The notes below the pieces were generated by a model. It did not search any database. It was given only the letters and a program-made list of their open reading frames with translations, and was not told the origin of the DNA. A DNA stretch of 64,000 bases from JAICUF01 sp038250675. GTDB lineage: Bacteria; Gemmatimonadota; Gemmatimonadetes; Gemmatimonadales; GWC2-71-9. Location of the stretch: contig JBBSCB010000018.1 of assembly GCA_038250675.1 (NCBI GenBank), positions 1-64,000 on the forward strand. The letters run 5' to 3'. Below are positions 35,132 through 44,346 of this stretch, one piece after another. Each line of letters starts with the position of its first letter. Position 1 is the first letter of the stretch. The translations under genes and the position numbers were made by a program.

Positions 35132-36685
35132 ATGACCCGCTGGCGCGACGAACCGCCCGGACTGGCTCCCGCCGTACTGCTGCTTGCGGCCCTCGTGCTC
35201 GCGGGTCACCTGGCCGTGAACCTCACGACCGCGTACGGCTTCCACCGCGACGAACTGCTCTACCTCGCCATGGGCGAGCATCTCCGGTTCTGGCGGATGG
35301 ACTTCCCGCCGCTCATCGCCGTCCTGGCCCGGCTCACGCGTGCCATTCTCGGCTCGTCACTCACCGCCGTGCGGCTCGCACCCGCGGTCGCCGCCGCGCT
35401 GCTCGTGGTCCTTGCCGGCGACTTGGCCCGCCGGATGGGAGGTCGACCGGCGGCGCAGATCGTCGCTGCTCTCGCCGTCATCGCCAGCCCGCTCTTCCTC
35501 CGCACCGGCAACCTGTTCCAGCCGGTCGTCCTCGACCAGCTCTGGTGGACCCTCGCCCTCTACTGCCTCATCCGCCTCGGCACCGACCAGCGCCCACGCC
35601 GCGGCGAGCCGGCGCGCTGGTGGCTCTGGCTCGGCGTGGCCGGCGGCCTCGGTCTGCTCACCAAGTTCAGCATCCTCTTTCTCGGAGCCGCCGTGCTGGC
35701 CGCGCTCCTCCTCTCGGCCCGCCGGCGGGCACTGCTGACGGCGTGGCCCTGGCTGGCGCTCGCACTCGCCCTGCTCATCGGGAGCCCGAGCATCGTGGGA
35801 CAGATCCGCCTGGGCTGGCCGGTGCTGGGCCAGCTTCACGACCTCCGCTCGACCCAGCTCGAGCGGGTCACCGCCGGCGCCTACCTCGGCGGCCAACTCC
35901 TCTATGGGCCCGCCGTCCTGCTCGCGGCCCTTGGGCTGGGCTGGCTGCTCATGGCTGACGACGCACGGCCATTCCGGCTCGCCGGCTGGAGCTGCCTGCT
36001 CGCATTCCTCCTGCTGCTGCTCCTCCACGGCAAGGCCTATTACATCGGGCCCATTTACCCGGTGCTCTTTGCTGCCGGGAGCGTCATGCTGGGCCGGCTG
36101 GCCGGCGCGGGGGGACGGGTGCTCCGGATCGGGCTCCCCGTTCTCATTGTGGCGTATGGCCTGTTCATCCTGCCGGTGGGAGTGCCGATTCTTCCGCCCG
36201 CGACGATGGTGCGGTACGTGGACGCCGTCAACCTGCGCACCGCCACCCGCACCAATGAGGGTGGCACACTGCCGCTGCCCCAGGACTACGCCGACATGCT
36301 GGGGTGGCCCGAGCTCGCGCGTGCCACCGCCGGCGTCTATCACGGGCTCCCGGCGGAGGACCAGGCGCGCGCCGTGATCGTGGGCTCCAACTACGGCCGG
36401 ACCGGCGCGATCGACCTCTTTGGCCCGGTGCTGGGCCTGCCGCATGCCGTGAGCCCCGCGGGGAGCTACTGGTTCTTTGGCCCCGGCACCCGTCCGGGTG
36501 ATGTGACCATCCTGGTCGGCGGGGATTCGAGCGAGGTGGCACCGTACTTTCGGGAGGTCGTCCGCCGCGAGGAGGTCCGAAACCCGCTCGGCGTGGCTGA
36601 AGAGCAGCGGGTCCCGATTTTTGTCTGCCGCGGCCCGCTCCACACGCTGCAGGAGATGTGGCCCCGGCTGGCGGGACGTAACTGA
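35132..36685 (+). CDS. Glycosyltransferase family 39-like membrane protein
   Basis: Polytopic membrane glycosyltransferase of the dolichyl-phosphate-mannose/ArnT clan; about 517 residues from this start. Eight to ten membrane helices in the first 330 residues; GFHRDELLYLAMGEHLRFWRMDFPPL holds the characteristic acidic residues of the first periplasmic loop (RDE and DFPP). The C-terminal 200 residues are a soluble periplasmic domain. A GTG at 35078 would add 18 low-complexity residues; the ATG at 35132 is preferred but not certain. Acceptor unknown. Confidence 0.88.
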   Translation: MTRWRDEPPGLAPAVLLLAALVLAGHLAVNLTTAYGFHRDELLYLAMGEHLRFWRMDFPPLIAVLARLTRAILGSSLTAVRLAPAVAAALLVVLAGDLARRMGGRPAAQIVAALAVIASPLFLRTGNLFQPVVLDQLWWTLALYCLIRLGTDQRPRRGEPARWWLWLGVAGGLGLLTKFSILFLGAAVLAALLLSARRRALLTAWPWLALALALLIGSPSIVGQIRLGWPVLGQLHDLRSTQLERVTAGAYLGGQLLYGPAVLLAALGLGWLLMADDARPFRLAGWSCLLAFLLLLLLHGKAYYIGPIYPVLFAAGSVMLGRLAGAGGRVLRIGLPVLIVAYGLFILPVGVPILPPATMVRYVDAVNLRTATRTNEGGTLPLPQDYADMLGWPELARATAGVYHGLPAEDQARAVIVGSNYGRTGAIDLFGPVLGLPHAVSPAGSYWFFGPGTRPGDVTILVGGDSSEVAPYFREVVRREEVRNPLGVAEEQRVPIFVCRGPLHTLQEMWPRLAGRN

Positions 36686-36782
36686 CCGGCAGCCCGTTCG
36701 GTGACCACCGTCACCGTGGGCAGCCGGTCGAAGCGCCATTGTAGGGCGTCGAGTTCCTCCGCCATTCCATCGGGAGACGCCC

Positions 36783-37229
36783 ATGAAAGCCCGCCAGCTC
36801 ATGACCCCCAACCCCCGGGTCTGCACGTCCGGCGACAGCATCGTGAATGTCGCACGCATGCTCCGCGACTACGACGTCGGCTCGCTGCCCGTCGTCGAGA
36901 ATTCCGGCACCAACCGCCTGATCGGCATTATCACGGATCGCGACCTCGTCGTCGGCCCGCTGGCCGACGAGGAGTTCACGGCCATCGCCGGCGATGCCAT
37001 GACGCCCAACCCCACCGCTGTCGGCCCCGATGAGGACGTCCACCGGGTCGAGCAGATCATGCGCGATCAGCAGGTCCGGCGGATTCCCGTGGTGGACGAG
37101 TTGGGATCGATTATCGGCATGATCGCGCAGGCCGATCTCGCTTTGGACGATTCCGCGGCGAGCGATCGCGAGGTGGGCCGCGTGGTGGAGGAGATTTCCG
37201 AGCCGCCCACCGGGCCGCGCCGGAAATAG
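36783..37229 (+). CDS. Tandem CBS-domain protein
   Basis: 148 residues with two CBS domains (about 8-62 and 72-127: RQLMTPNPRVCTSGDSIVNVARML, LPVVENSGTNRLIGIITDRDLV, AMTPNPTAVGPDEDVHRVEQIM, IPVVDELGSIIGMIAQADLAL). Such proteins bind adenine nucleotides and sense energy or redox state; partner unknown. Shine-Dalgarno GGGAG lies eight bases before the ATG. Confidence 0.93.
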   Translation: MKARQLMTPNPRVCTSGDSIVNVARMLRDYDVGSLPVVENSGTNRLIGIITDRDLVVGPLADEEFTAIAGDAMTPNPTAVGPDEDVHRVEQIMRDQQVRRIPVVDELGSIIGMIAQADLALDDSAASDREVGRVVEEISEPPTGPRRK

Positions 37230-37293
37230 CGATCGGCAGGATTGACAGGTCCGCTGCCGGCCCCGGCTCCCCCCAAGGGAACCGGGGCCGCAG

Positions 37294-37299
37294 TATCTT
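37294..37299 (+). promoter_or_regulatory. -10-like element of leaderless PLD-family transcript
   Basis: TATCTT ending five bases before the ATG at 37305, no ribosome-binding site between. Confidence 0.5.
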
Positions 37300-37304
37300 G
37301 GGGC

Positions 37305-38564
37305 ATGTGGATCGCCGTCGCCGTCATTGTGACCGTCATCAGTCTCCTGGTGGCCATCAACCTGTCGTCCAGTGAGCGCAAGATCGACCATCAGGTCGAG
37401 CCGCTCTACGCCGCCGGGGACCCGCAGTTCGTCCGCTCCCTCGGCGCGCTGCTCGGCCCCGGGATACTCCACGGCAATCATGTGGATGCCCTCCTCAACG
37501 GCGATGAGATCTTCCCGGCCATGCTCGAGGCGATTCGCGGTGCCACGCGGACGATCACCTTCGAGACGTACATCTACTGGTCCGGGAACATCGGCCGGCG
37601 GTTTGCCGACGCCCTGGCGGAGCGCGCACGCACCGGCGTCCGGGTGCACGTGCTGCTCGACTGGGTCGGCAGCGGCAGGATGGACGCCGCTCTCCTGCAG
37701 GAAATGGAGGACGCCGGCGCGGAGATCTGCCGGTACCATCCGCTGCGCTGGTACAACATCGGGCGCATGAACAATCGGACGCACCGCAAGCTCCTGATTG
37801 TGGACGGACGGGTCGGCTTCACCGGCGGCGTAGGCATCGCCGACAGCTGGGAGGGTCACGCGCAGGACGCGGACCACTGGCGCGACTCGCACTTCCGCAT
37901 CGTGGGGCCGGCGGTCGCGGAGATGCAGGCGGTGTTCATGGAGAACTGGATGAAGTGCCGGGCCCTGGTGCTGCACGGCGAGGACTACTTCCCGGCGCTG
38001 GAGCCCTCTGGCGACATGCTGGGCCAGGTCTTCCAAAGCTCGCCCGGGTCAGGCGCCGAGTCGGTGCGGCTGATGTACCTCCTGTCCATCGCCGCGGCGC
38101 GGCGCAGCATACTCATCGCCAACGCGTACTTCGTGCCGGACGACCTGGCGGTTGCGTCGCTCGTGGCCGCGCGGCGCCGCGGGGTCCGGGTCGAGGTCAT
38201 CACCCCGGGCGGGAAGATCGACACCGAGCTGGTGCGCAAGGCGTCCAAATCGCGCTGGGGTCCCCTACTGGAGGCCGACGTCGAGATCTACGAGTACCAG
38301 CCCACGATGTACCACTGCAAGGTGATGATCGTGGACGACGTGTGGGTGTCCGTCGGCTCCACCAACTTCGACAATCGCTCGTTCCGGCTCAACGACGAAG
38401 CCAATCTGAACGTGCTCAGCCGCGCGTTTGCGGAGCATCAATCGCGCGTATTCGAAGCTGACAAGCAACGCTCGCGCCGGATCACGCTCGAGAGCTGGCG
38501 CCGCCGGCCCTTGGCCGAGAAGCTGGCGGAGCAGGTCGCCGCCCTGGTTCGCTCGCAGCTGTAG
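37305..38564 (+). CDS. Phospholipase D-family cardiolipin synthase-like protein
   Basis: 419 residues; one N-terminal membrane anchor (about 2-22), then two PLD domains with HKD motifs NRTHRKLLIVDGRVGFTGG and MYHCKVMIVDDVWVSVGS followed by TNFDNRSFRLNDEAN, the cardiolipin-synthase pattern. Likely makes cardiolipin from phosphatidylglycerol at the inner membrane. The ATG at 37305 is chosen because TATCTT (37294-37299) ends five bases upstream and no Shine-Dalgarno exists; the longer frame starts in non-coding sequence. potA starts four bases after its stop. Confidence 0.92.
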   Translation: MWIAVAVIVTVISLLVAINLSSSERKIDHQVEPLYAAGDPQFVRSLGALLGPGILHGNHVDALLNGDEIFPAMLEAIRGATRTITFETYIYWSGNIGRRFADALAERARTGVRVHVLLDWVGSGRMDAALLQEMEDAGAEICRYHPLRWYNIGRMNNRTHRKLLIVDGRVGFTGGVGIADSWEGHAQDADHWRDSHFRIVGPAVAEMQAVFMENWMKCRALVLHGEDYFPALEPSGDMLGQVFQSSPGSGAESVRLMYLLSIAAARRSILIANAYFVPDDLAVASLVAARRRGVRVEVITPGGKIDTELVRKASKSRWGPLLEADVEIYEYQPTMYHCKVMIVDDVWVSVGSTNFDNRSFRLNDEANLNVLSRAFAEHQSRVFEADKQRSRRITLESWRRRPLAEKLAEQVAALVRSQL

Positions 38565-38568
38565 CGAC

Positions 38569-39594
38569 GTGACCGCCGAACCGTCGGTCGTGGAATTCCT
38601 GGCGGTTACCCGGCGCTTTGGCGCGCTGACCGCGGTGGACGGCATCAGCTTCGGCGTCCGTCGCGGCGAATTCTTTTCCCTTCTCGGTCCCTCCGGCTGC
38701 GGCAAGACCACCACGCTCCGCCTGCTCGCCGGCTTCGAGACGCCCGACGCCGGGGAGGTGCGGATCCTGGGCCGGCGGGCCAACGCCGACCGACCCTACG
38801 AGCGCCCGGTCGCGATGGTCTTCCAGAGCTACGCGCTCTTTCCTCATCTGAGCGTCGAGCGCAACGTCGCGTTCGGCCTCGAGGAGCGGCGCCGCCCGCG
38901 TGCGGAGATCCGGCAGCGGGTCGGCCGCGCCATGGAGCTGGTGCGGCTGGATGCCGCCACCTTTGCCCGGCGGACGCCGGCCGAGCTCTCGGGCGGCCAA
39001 CGCCAGCGGGTGGCGCTCGCGCGCGCCCTCGTGCTCGATCCCGCGATCCTGTTGCTGGACGAACCCCTGGGCGCGCTCGACCTCCAGCTCCGCCGCGAGA
39101 TGCAGCTCGAGCTCAAGGCGCTCAACCGGGAGCTCGGTACCACGTTCGTATATGTGACGCACGATCAGGAAGAGGCGCTCACCATGAGCGATCGCATCGC
39201 CGTCATGACGGGGGCGCGCATCGCGCAGCTGGGCACGCCGGCCGAGATCTACGAAGCACCCCGCACCGCGTTCGTGGCGCAGTTCATCGGCACCACGAAC
39301 CTGCTGCAGAGCGCGGCCGGCGGCACCGGCACGCCCCGGGCGCTCCGCCCCGAGCGCGTGCAGCTCTGCCCGCCCGACGCCGCGCCCGACGGGCTCGACG
39401 CGCGTCCGGGCCACGTGACCGATGTGATCTACCTCGGTGACACGCTCCATGTCATCGTCGCCCTGGCCGACGGAACGCGGCTCACCGCCGCCGTTCCCAA
39501 TCAGGGCCTGCTCGGCGGCGCGCCCCCGTGGCGGATCGGTGATCCGCTGGTTGCCGCATGGCGACCGGACGACGCGCGGGTGCTCGAGTCATGA
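38569..39594 (+). CDS. potA: Spermidine/putrescine ABC transporter ATPase
   Basis: Cytoplasmic ATPase of a polyamine importer; 341 residues. ABC domain about 8-240: Walker A GPSGCGKTT, Q-loop FQSYALFPHLSV, signature LSGGQRQRVALARAL, Walker B ILLLDEPLGALD, H-loop VTHDQEEALTMSD; then a TOBE domain with ALRPERVQL. The start is GTG (38569), inferred from where the homology begins; the 141-base longer frame runs inside the PLD gene. First of a tightly spaced potABCD operon; the next gene overlaps by 4 bases. Confidence 0.93.
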   Translation: MTAEPSVVEFLAVTRRFGALTAVDGISFGVRRGEFFSLLGPSGCGKTTTLRLLAGFETPDAGEVRILGRRANADRPYERPVAMVFQSYALFPHLSVERNVAFGLEERRRPRAEIRQRVGRAMELVRLDAATFARRTPAELSGGQRQRVALARALVLDPAILLLDEPLGALDLQLRREMQLELKALNRELGTTFVYVTHDQEEALTMSDRIAVMTGARIAQLGTPAEIYEAPRTAFVAQFIGTTNLLQSAAGGTGTPRALRPERVQLCPPDAAPDGLDARPGHVTDVIYLGDTLHVIVALADGTRLTAAVPNQGLLGGAPPWRIGDPLVAAWRPDDARVLES

Positions 39595-40472
39595 TCCGCC
39601 GCCCGCTGCTTCGCCGTCTCGCCCGCCGGCCGGGCGCGCTGGCGGCGCTGCAGCTCGCGCCCGGTACCGGCTGGCTGCTGCTCTTCTTCCTCGTGCCGAT
39701 TCTGATCATGCTGGCCTACAGCGTCATGCCGCGCGGGGAGTACGGCGGCGTGACGGCGGGGCTCACACTCGAGCACTATCGCCGCTTCTTCGATCCGCTC
39801 TATCTCCGCGTGGTCGGGCGCACCTTCGCGCTGGCCGGTGCATGCACGGTCCTGTCCATCGTCATGGGCTATCCGGTGGCCTACGTGATCGCCCGGAGCC
39901 GCCGCTGGAAGCACGTCCTGCTCTTTCTGGTGGTCCTGCCGTTCTGGACCAGCTTTCTGGTGCGCACCTACGCCATGATCTTCCTGCTGCGCGACGGCGG
40001 GCTGATCAATACCTGGCTCCTGCACCTGGGGCTGATCCACCGGCCACTGACCATGCTGTATACGCCTGGCGCGGTGCTCACGGGCCTGGTGTACGGCTTC
40101 CTCCCGTTCGTGATTCTGCCAGTCTACGCCTCGCTGGCGCGGCTCGATCCCGCGCTGCTTGAGGCGGCCGAGAGTCTGGGTGCCCGCCCCTGGGCCGCCT
40201 TCCGCCGGGTTACGCTGCCACTCTCGCTGCCGGGCCTGATCGCCGGCTCGCTGCTGGTTTTCATCCCGGCGCTCGGTTCGTTCCTGACGCCGGATCTGCT
40301 GGGCGGCGCGCGGCAGCTCATGCTCGGCAATCTGATCGAGAACCAGTTCACGACTGCGCGCAACTGGCCGTTCGGCGCCGCCGCCTCGTTCATCCTCATG
40401 GCCGCGGTGCTGGTGGCGCTGCTCGTCTATCTGCGGACCCAGGATCGCGCGCCCGGGGAGGAGCCGGGCTGA
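39591..40472 (+). CDS. potB: Polyamine ABC transporter permease PotB
   Basis: Inner-membrane permease, 293 residues with six membrane segments. The cytoplasmic EAA loop reads LLEAAESLGARPWAAFRRVTLPLSLPGL, which contacts PotA. LGSFLTPDLLGG is typical for the PotB branch. ATG overlaps the potA stop by 4 bases. Confidence 0.94.
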   Translation: MIRRPLLRRLARRPGALAALQLAPGTGWLLLFFLVPILIMLAYSVMPRGEYGGVTAGLTLEHYRRFFDPLYLRVVGRTFALAGACTVLSIVMGYPVAYVIARSRRWKHVLLFLVVLPFWTSFLVRTYAMIFLLRDGGLINTWLLHLGLIHRPLTMLYTPGAVLTGLVYGFLPFVILPVYASLARLDPALLEAAESLGARPWAAFRRVTLPLSLPGLIAGSLLVFIPALGSFLTPDLLGGARQLMLGNLIENQFTTARNWPFGAAASFILMAAVLVALLVYLRTQDRAPGEEPG

Positions 40473-41260
40473 TGGCCCGCGCCACACCGCGCCCCCTCAT
40501 GGGTATCACCGCGCTGGTCTATCTCTTCCTGCACGTTCCGGCGCTGGTCCTGGTGGCGTTCTCGTTCAACCGGTCGCGCTTCTCGGTGGAGTGGACCGGC
40601 TTCACCCTCGAGTGGTACCGGCGGCTCGCGGAGCGCGGGGACATACTGCGTGCGCTCCGCGCGAGTCTGATCGTGGGACTCAGCTCCACCGTCATCAGCA
40701 CCGTGCTCGGCACGCTGATCGCGCTGGCGCTGGCGCGTCGACGGTTTCACGGCCGCCGCCTGTACGAAGGCGCGCTTTATCTGCCGATCGTCACGCCGGA
40801 AATCGTCGTGGGGATCTCGCTGCTGGTGCTCTTTGCCGCGGTCGGGGTGCCGCTCGGGCTCGCCACCATCACCATCGCCCACGTGGCGTTCAGCATCTCG
40901 TTCGTGGTGGTGGTGGTTCTGGCACGGCTCCGCGGCATGGACCGGTCGCTCGAGGAGGCGGCGATGAGCCTGGGCGCCGATGAATGGAGCGCGTTCCGGC
41001 GAGTCACCCTTCCTCAGATCTGGCCCGCGGTCGTGGCGGGCGGATTGCTGGCCTTCACGCTGTCGTTCGACGACTTCGTCATTACCTTCTTCGTGTCCGG
41101 CGTCGGGTCCACCACGCTGCCACTCCTGGTCTACGCGATGGTGCGTCGCAGCATCGAGCCAACCGTGAACGCCGTCAGCACCCTCATCCTCCTCGTGACG
41201 ACCGTGACCATCTTCCTGACCGACCGCCTGGGCCGCGCCCGCCGGGGTCGCACCGCATGA
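40472..41260 (+). CDS. potC: Polyamine ABC transporter permease PotC
   Basis: Second permease, 262 residues, six membrane segments. EAA loop SLEEAAMSLGADEWSAFRRVTLPQI and the PotC-type stretch LSFDDFVITFFVSG identify the branch. ATG shares one base with the potB stop; the potD ATG overlaps its own stop by 4 bases. Confidence 0.94.
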   Translation: MARATPRPLMGITALVYLFLHVPALVLVAFSFNRSRFSVEWTGFTLEWYRRLAERGDILRALRASLIVGLSSTVISTVLGTLIALALARRRFHGRRLYEGALYLPIVTPEIVVGISLLVLFAAVGVPLGLATITIAHVAFSISFVVVVVLARLRGMDRSLEEAAMSLGADEWSAFRRVTLPQIWPAVVAGGLLAFTLSFDDFVITFFVSGVGSTTLPLLVYAMVRRSIEPTVNAVSTLILLVTTVTIFLTDRLGRARRGRTA

Positions 41261-42336
41261 CGCTCGACCGCCGGGAGCTTTTGCGCCGCGCGGCCGCGCT
41301 GGCGGCGGGCCCCCTGGCGGCGGGCCCGCTGGGCGCGGTGCTGGCCGGATGCGCCGGCGACCGCCGCCCGGCGACTGCCGGGGGACTGGAGCCGTCGCTC
41401 AACGTCTACAACTGGTCGGACTACATCGCGCCCGACACCGTCCGGGACTTTGAACGCGAAACTGGCGTCCGGGTCACCTACGACACCTACGAGAGCAACG
41501 AGGAGCTGCTGGCCAAGCTCGCCGCCGGCGCGTCGGGCTACGACGTCATTGTGCCGACCGGCTACGGCATCCAGGCACTGCTGGCGCAGGGACTCCTCCA
41601 GCCGCTCGATCGGACGCAGCTGCCCAACTGGGGCAACGTTGCACCCCTCTTCCGCGACGCGCCCTACGACCCCGGCCGCCGCTACTCGGTGCCGTACCAG
41701 TGGGGCGTCACCGGCATTGCCTGGCGGCGCGACAAGGTATCGCCGCCGCCGACCAGCTGGTCGGTCTTTCTCGATCCCCGCCACGCCGGCCGCATGACCA
41801 TGCTGGACGACGGGCGCGAGGTGCTCGGCGCCATGCTCCGGCTCCGGGGACATTCATACAACACGACCGACGCCGCCGAGCTGGCCGTCGCGCGCCGGGA
41901 CGCCGTCGCCGCCAAGGCCAATCTCAAGGCGTACATCTCCGCGCCGGTCAAGGGACAGCTCATCGTCGGCGACGTCTGGATCGCGCAGCTCTGGAGCGGC
42001 GATGCCGAGCAGGCGCGCACCGAGCAGCCGGAGCTGGGGTTCGCGGTGCCGGTGGAAGGCAGTCTGATCTTCGGTGACGCGATGGCCGTCCCGCGCGGCG
42101 CGCCCCATCCGCGTGCCGCGCATGCGTTCATGAACTACGTGCTGCGGCCAGATGTGGGCGCCGCGATTTCGCTGGCGACGGGCTACGGCACCCCCAACCA
42201 GGCCGCCGCCGCGCGACTGCCGGTGCCCCGGCCCTATCCCGATGCGGCCGAGCTCGCCCGCCTGGAATACCAGCGGGATCTGGGCGCCGCCACGGCACAG
42301 TGGGACCGGGCCTGGACCGAGGTGAAGGCCGCGTGA
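41257..42336 (+). CDS. potD: Polyamine-binding lipoprotein PotD
   Basis: Periplasmic ligand-binding subunit; 359 residues. The N-terminus has a twin-arginine-like MTLDRRELLRRAAAL and a lipobox VLAGC, so it is probably a lipoprotein. Mature part: LNVYNWSDYIAPDTVRDFE, YDTYESNEELLAKL, YDVIVPTGYGIQAL, PYQWGVTGIAWRRD, VGDVWIAQLWSGD, all PotD/PotF hallmarks. Last transporter subunit of the operon; the HEAT gene overlaps its stop by 4 bases. Confidence 0.93.
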   Translation: MTLDRRELLRRAAALAAGPLAAGPLGAVLAGCAGDRRPATAGGLEPSLNVYNWSDYIAPDTVRDFERETGVRVTYDTYESNEELLAKLAAGASGYDVIVPTGYGIQALLAQGLLQPLDRTQLPNWGNVAPLFRDAPYDPGRRYSVPYQWGVTGIAWRRDKVSPPPTSWSVFLDPRHAGRMTMLDDGREVLGAMLRLRGHSYNTTDAAELAVARRDAVAAKANLKAYISAPVKGQLIVGDVWIAQLWSGDAEQARTEQPELGFAVPVEGSLIFGDAMAVPRGAPHPRAAHAFMNYVLRPDVGAAISLATGYGTPNQAAAARLPVPRPYPDAAELARLEYQRDLGAATAQWDRAWTEVKAA

Positions 42337-43298
42337 GCGAGCGCCGATCGAGCCAGCGGCGCGGGTCGGGGGACCGGATCGCCGGCGTGCTGGTGGCCGC
42401 GCGCGATGCCTATGTGCGGAAGCAGGGCGCCGAGGTGCTGGCGTGGGCCGAAGCGGCGCGGGAACTTGGCGAAGGCGAGACGCCGGAGGGTCGGCGCGCC
42501 ATGATGATCGCCACCCGTCGGGTGTTCACACCGAACGTCCTCCGGGTGATGGTCGAGCGCGCCGTCCGCCGGCCCGAGGAGCAGAACCGGGCCGCAGCCA
42601 TCATGCGCTGGATTGGCCCCGAAGGCCTCGAGACCATGATCGACGCCATCTGCGAGTCGGAGTCGGCCGCGCCCAAGCAGTTTCTCCATGATGCACTCGC
42701 CGCCGAAGCGTCCGCCTACCCACTCCTGGTGCCGCTGCTGGCGAGCCCCCGGCCGCATGTCGTGCGGCATGGTGCTGAGCTGCTGGGGCGGCTGGGCGAT
42801 CGCCGCGCGGTGGACGCGCTCGCCCCGCTCATCGAGCATCCGGCGGAGCGGGTCCGCGCCGCCACCGTCCAGGCCCTCGCGGTTTTCGATGAACCTGCGG
42901 CCGACGAGCTGCTGCGCCACTCGCTGCGCCATGTCTCGCCATCGACCCGCATCGCCGTGGCCCGCGCCGCCGCCGCTCGCGACCGGCAGAGTCTCTTGCC
43001 CGCGCTGCTCGATGGGTTCGATGCGGAGGAGGAGTCGGTCGTGCGGAAGGAGCTGGCGGCGGCGGTCGCGCGGCTGGGCGCCACGGGAGATCTCGTCGCG
43101 ATCGCGCTGGACCGGCGCCGCATGTTCCGCTGGCGCGGACGGCGGGTGGAGGTGCGGCTCGACGCGCTGTCGGGACTGAGCGCGGCGGACACCACCGAAA
43201 GCCGGCGGCTGCTCGATCGGCTGGTGCGGGAAGGCGACAGCCCGATCCGCGATGCCGCCGACCGGGCCCTCTCGGTCAGGCGGCTCGCAGAACGGTAG
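42333..43298 (+). CDS. HEAT-repeat protein
   Basis: 321 residues made of repeated helical pairs (HEAT/armadillo type) from about residue 60 to 320, for example RPHVVRHGAELLGRLGDRRAVDALAPLIEH and RVRAATVQALAVFDEPAADELL. Starts with GTG that overlaps the potD stop (GTGA). Being last in the pot operon, it may be a scaffold for an unknown partner; alternatively it is only transcriptionally linked. Converges with the DUF1080 gene, leaving six bases. Confidence 0.85.
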   Translation: MSERRSSQRRGSGDRIAGVLVAARDAYVRKQGAEVLAWAEAARELGEGETPEGRRAMMIATRRVFTPNVLRVMVERAVRRPEEQNRAAAIMRWIGPEGLETMIDAICESESAAPKQFLHDALAAEASAYPLLVPLLASPRPHVVRHGAELLGRLGDRRAVDALAPLIEHPAERVRAATVQALAVFDEPAADELLRHSLRHVSPSTRIAVARAAAARDRQSLLPALLDGFDAEEESVVRKELAAAVARLGATGDLVAIALDRRRMFRWRGRRVEVRLDALSGLSAADTTESRRLLDRLVREGDSPIRDAADRALSVRRLAER

Positions 43299-43304
43299 GA
43301 CGGG

Positions 43305-44042
43305 CTACTTGTGGACCGCGAACCCGCTGATGTGCAGATCGAGGTTGTGATTGGCCCGGATGCCCACGTTGCCGGCGATGTCCGCCGGCTCGGCGGCCAT
43401 GGAATAGAGTTCCTTGCCGTTGGCCCGGAAATCCACCTTGCCGGCGTCGCTCTTGGCGTCGATCTCCAGCATGTTCGTGGCCTTGCCGTCGGCGTCCGCC
43501 TTGACCACGGCCGGGTTCTCCGTCCAGTCCTGGATGACGCTCGTGTTGGCGCCGTCCCGCCGCTTGATCAGGAACTTGCCGTCGCCGCGCACCAGAAAGT
43601 AGATGTAGTGCTGGCCGGCGCCCGCCAGGTCATGGCCGCTGAAGAACAGCCCGTAGCCCTCGGGATGCGTCGGCGCCTTGGTCTGCGTGAAGGTCGCCAG
43701 GGTGTGGAACGGGCCGCTGACGGCGTCGTCGGCGCGGTACAGGATCGTCGCCGGGCCCAGCGTCAGATGGAGGCCCGGTCCCATCGTCATGAACTTCACG
43801 TTGGTCGTGGCGCCGCTGGCGCCGTCGGTCCGGCCGGCCCAGCCGGCGGGCAGGGTGCCACCGCCGGCCACCATCATGTCGTGATCCATCGCCATCGCGT
43901 GGCCCGAGTCGGCGTGCATCCGGGCGTGCATCGAATCGGCATGCATCGGGGCGTGCATCGAGTCGGCGTGGGTCTTGGGCTGCTGCGCCGCGAGGGGCAG
44001 CGCCGCGAGAGTCAGTACGGAGAGCGCGGTAAGGGTCCGCAT
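43305..44042 (-). CDS. DUF1080-like secreted protein with Met/His-rich repeats
   Basis: 245 residues; signal peptide MRTLTALSVLTLAALPLAA. Residues about 22-60 are repeats of the form HADSMHAxM (at least three copies) ending in DHDMM, a run of Met and His that could bind copper or other soft metal ions. The rest is a beta-rich lectin-like domain of the DUF1080/3-keto-disaccharide-hydrolase type (GYGLFFSGHDL, YIYFLVRGDGKFLIKRR, FRANGKELYSM, NVGIRANHNLDLHISGFAV). Start chosen so that AGGAG lies eight bases upstream. Confidence 0.8.
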   Translation of the reverse strand: MRTLTALSVLTLAALPLAAQQPKTHADSMHAPMHADSMHARMHADSGHAMAMDHDMMVAGGGTLPAGWAGRTDGASGATTNVKFMTMGPGLHLTLGPATILYRADDAVSGPFHTLATFTQTKAPTHPEGYGLFFSGHDLAGAGQHYIYFLVRGDGKFLIKRRDGANTSVIQDWTENPAVVKADADGKATNMLEIDAKSDAGKVDFRANGKELYSMAAEPADIAGNVGIRANHNLDLHISGFAVHK

Positions 44043-44171
44043 GGACATGGCTCCTGGAGATGTGAGACTGCGTTGCACACGGAAACCCGGGCGGAGTTGC
44101 GGCCGGCGCGGCCGGGTGTGTAAGCTAATGCGCTCGGCGGACCCCCGCCCTTCGCCCTACGGGAGACCGAG

Positions 44172-44342
44172 ATGCTCTACTGGATCAGTCTGTTCTTTGC
44201 CATCATCGGCACCGGCGCGATCCTCTTTGCCCTGGCCTTCGTGACGGCGGTGATCGGCGGCCTGGTCAACGGCATGGTGGCGCTGATGTCGGGCCCGCTG
44301 ATTGACGGCCTCATCGCCCGCCGCACCCGCGCGGCACGCTGA
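44172..44342 (+). CDS. Small membrane protein, 56 residues
   Basis: MLYWISLFFAIIGTGAILF then a second hydrophobic stretch (VTAVIGGLVNGMVALMSG) and a basic tail RRTRAAR: one long or two short membrane helices. Well placed Shine-Dalgarno GGGAG six bases before the ATG. Ends just before the convergent gene at 44347. Resembles the small DUF1328-like membrane proteins only loosely; no function assigned. Confidence 0.6.
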   Translation: MLYWISLFFAIIGTGAILFALAFVTAVIGGLVNGMVALMSGPLIDGLIARRTRAAR

Positions 44343-44346
44343 GCGA

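Noticed and set aside
35357..36859. 500-codon minus-strand frame
   Set aside because: Antisense to the GT39-like membrane protein; Glu/Gln/Arg-rich translation without recognisable domains.
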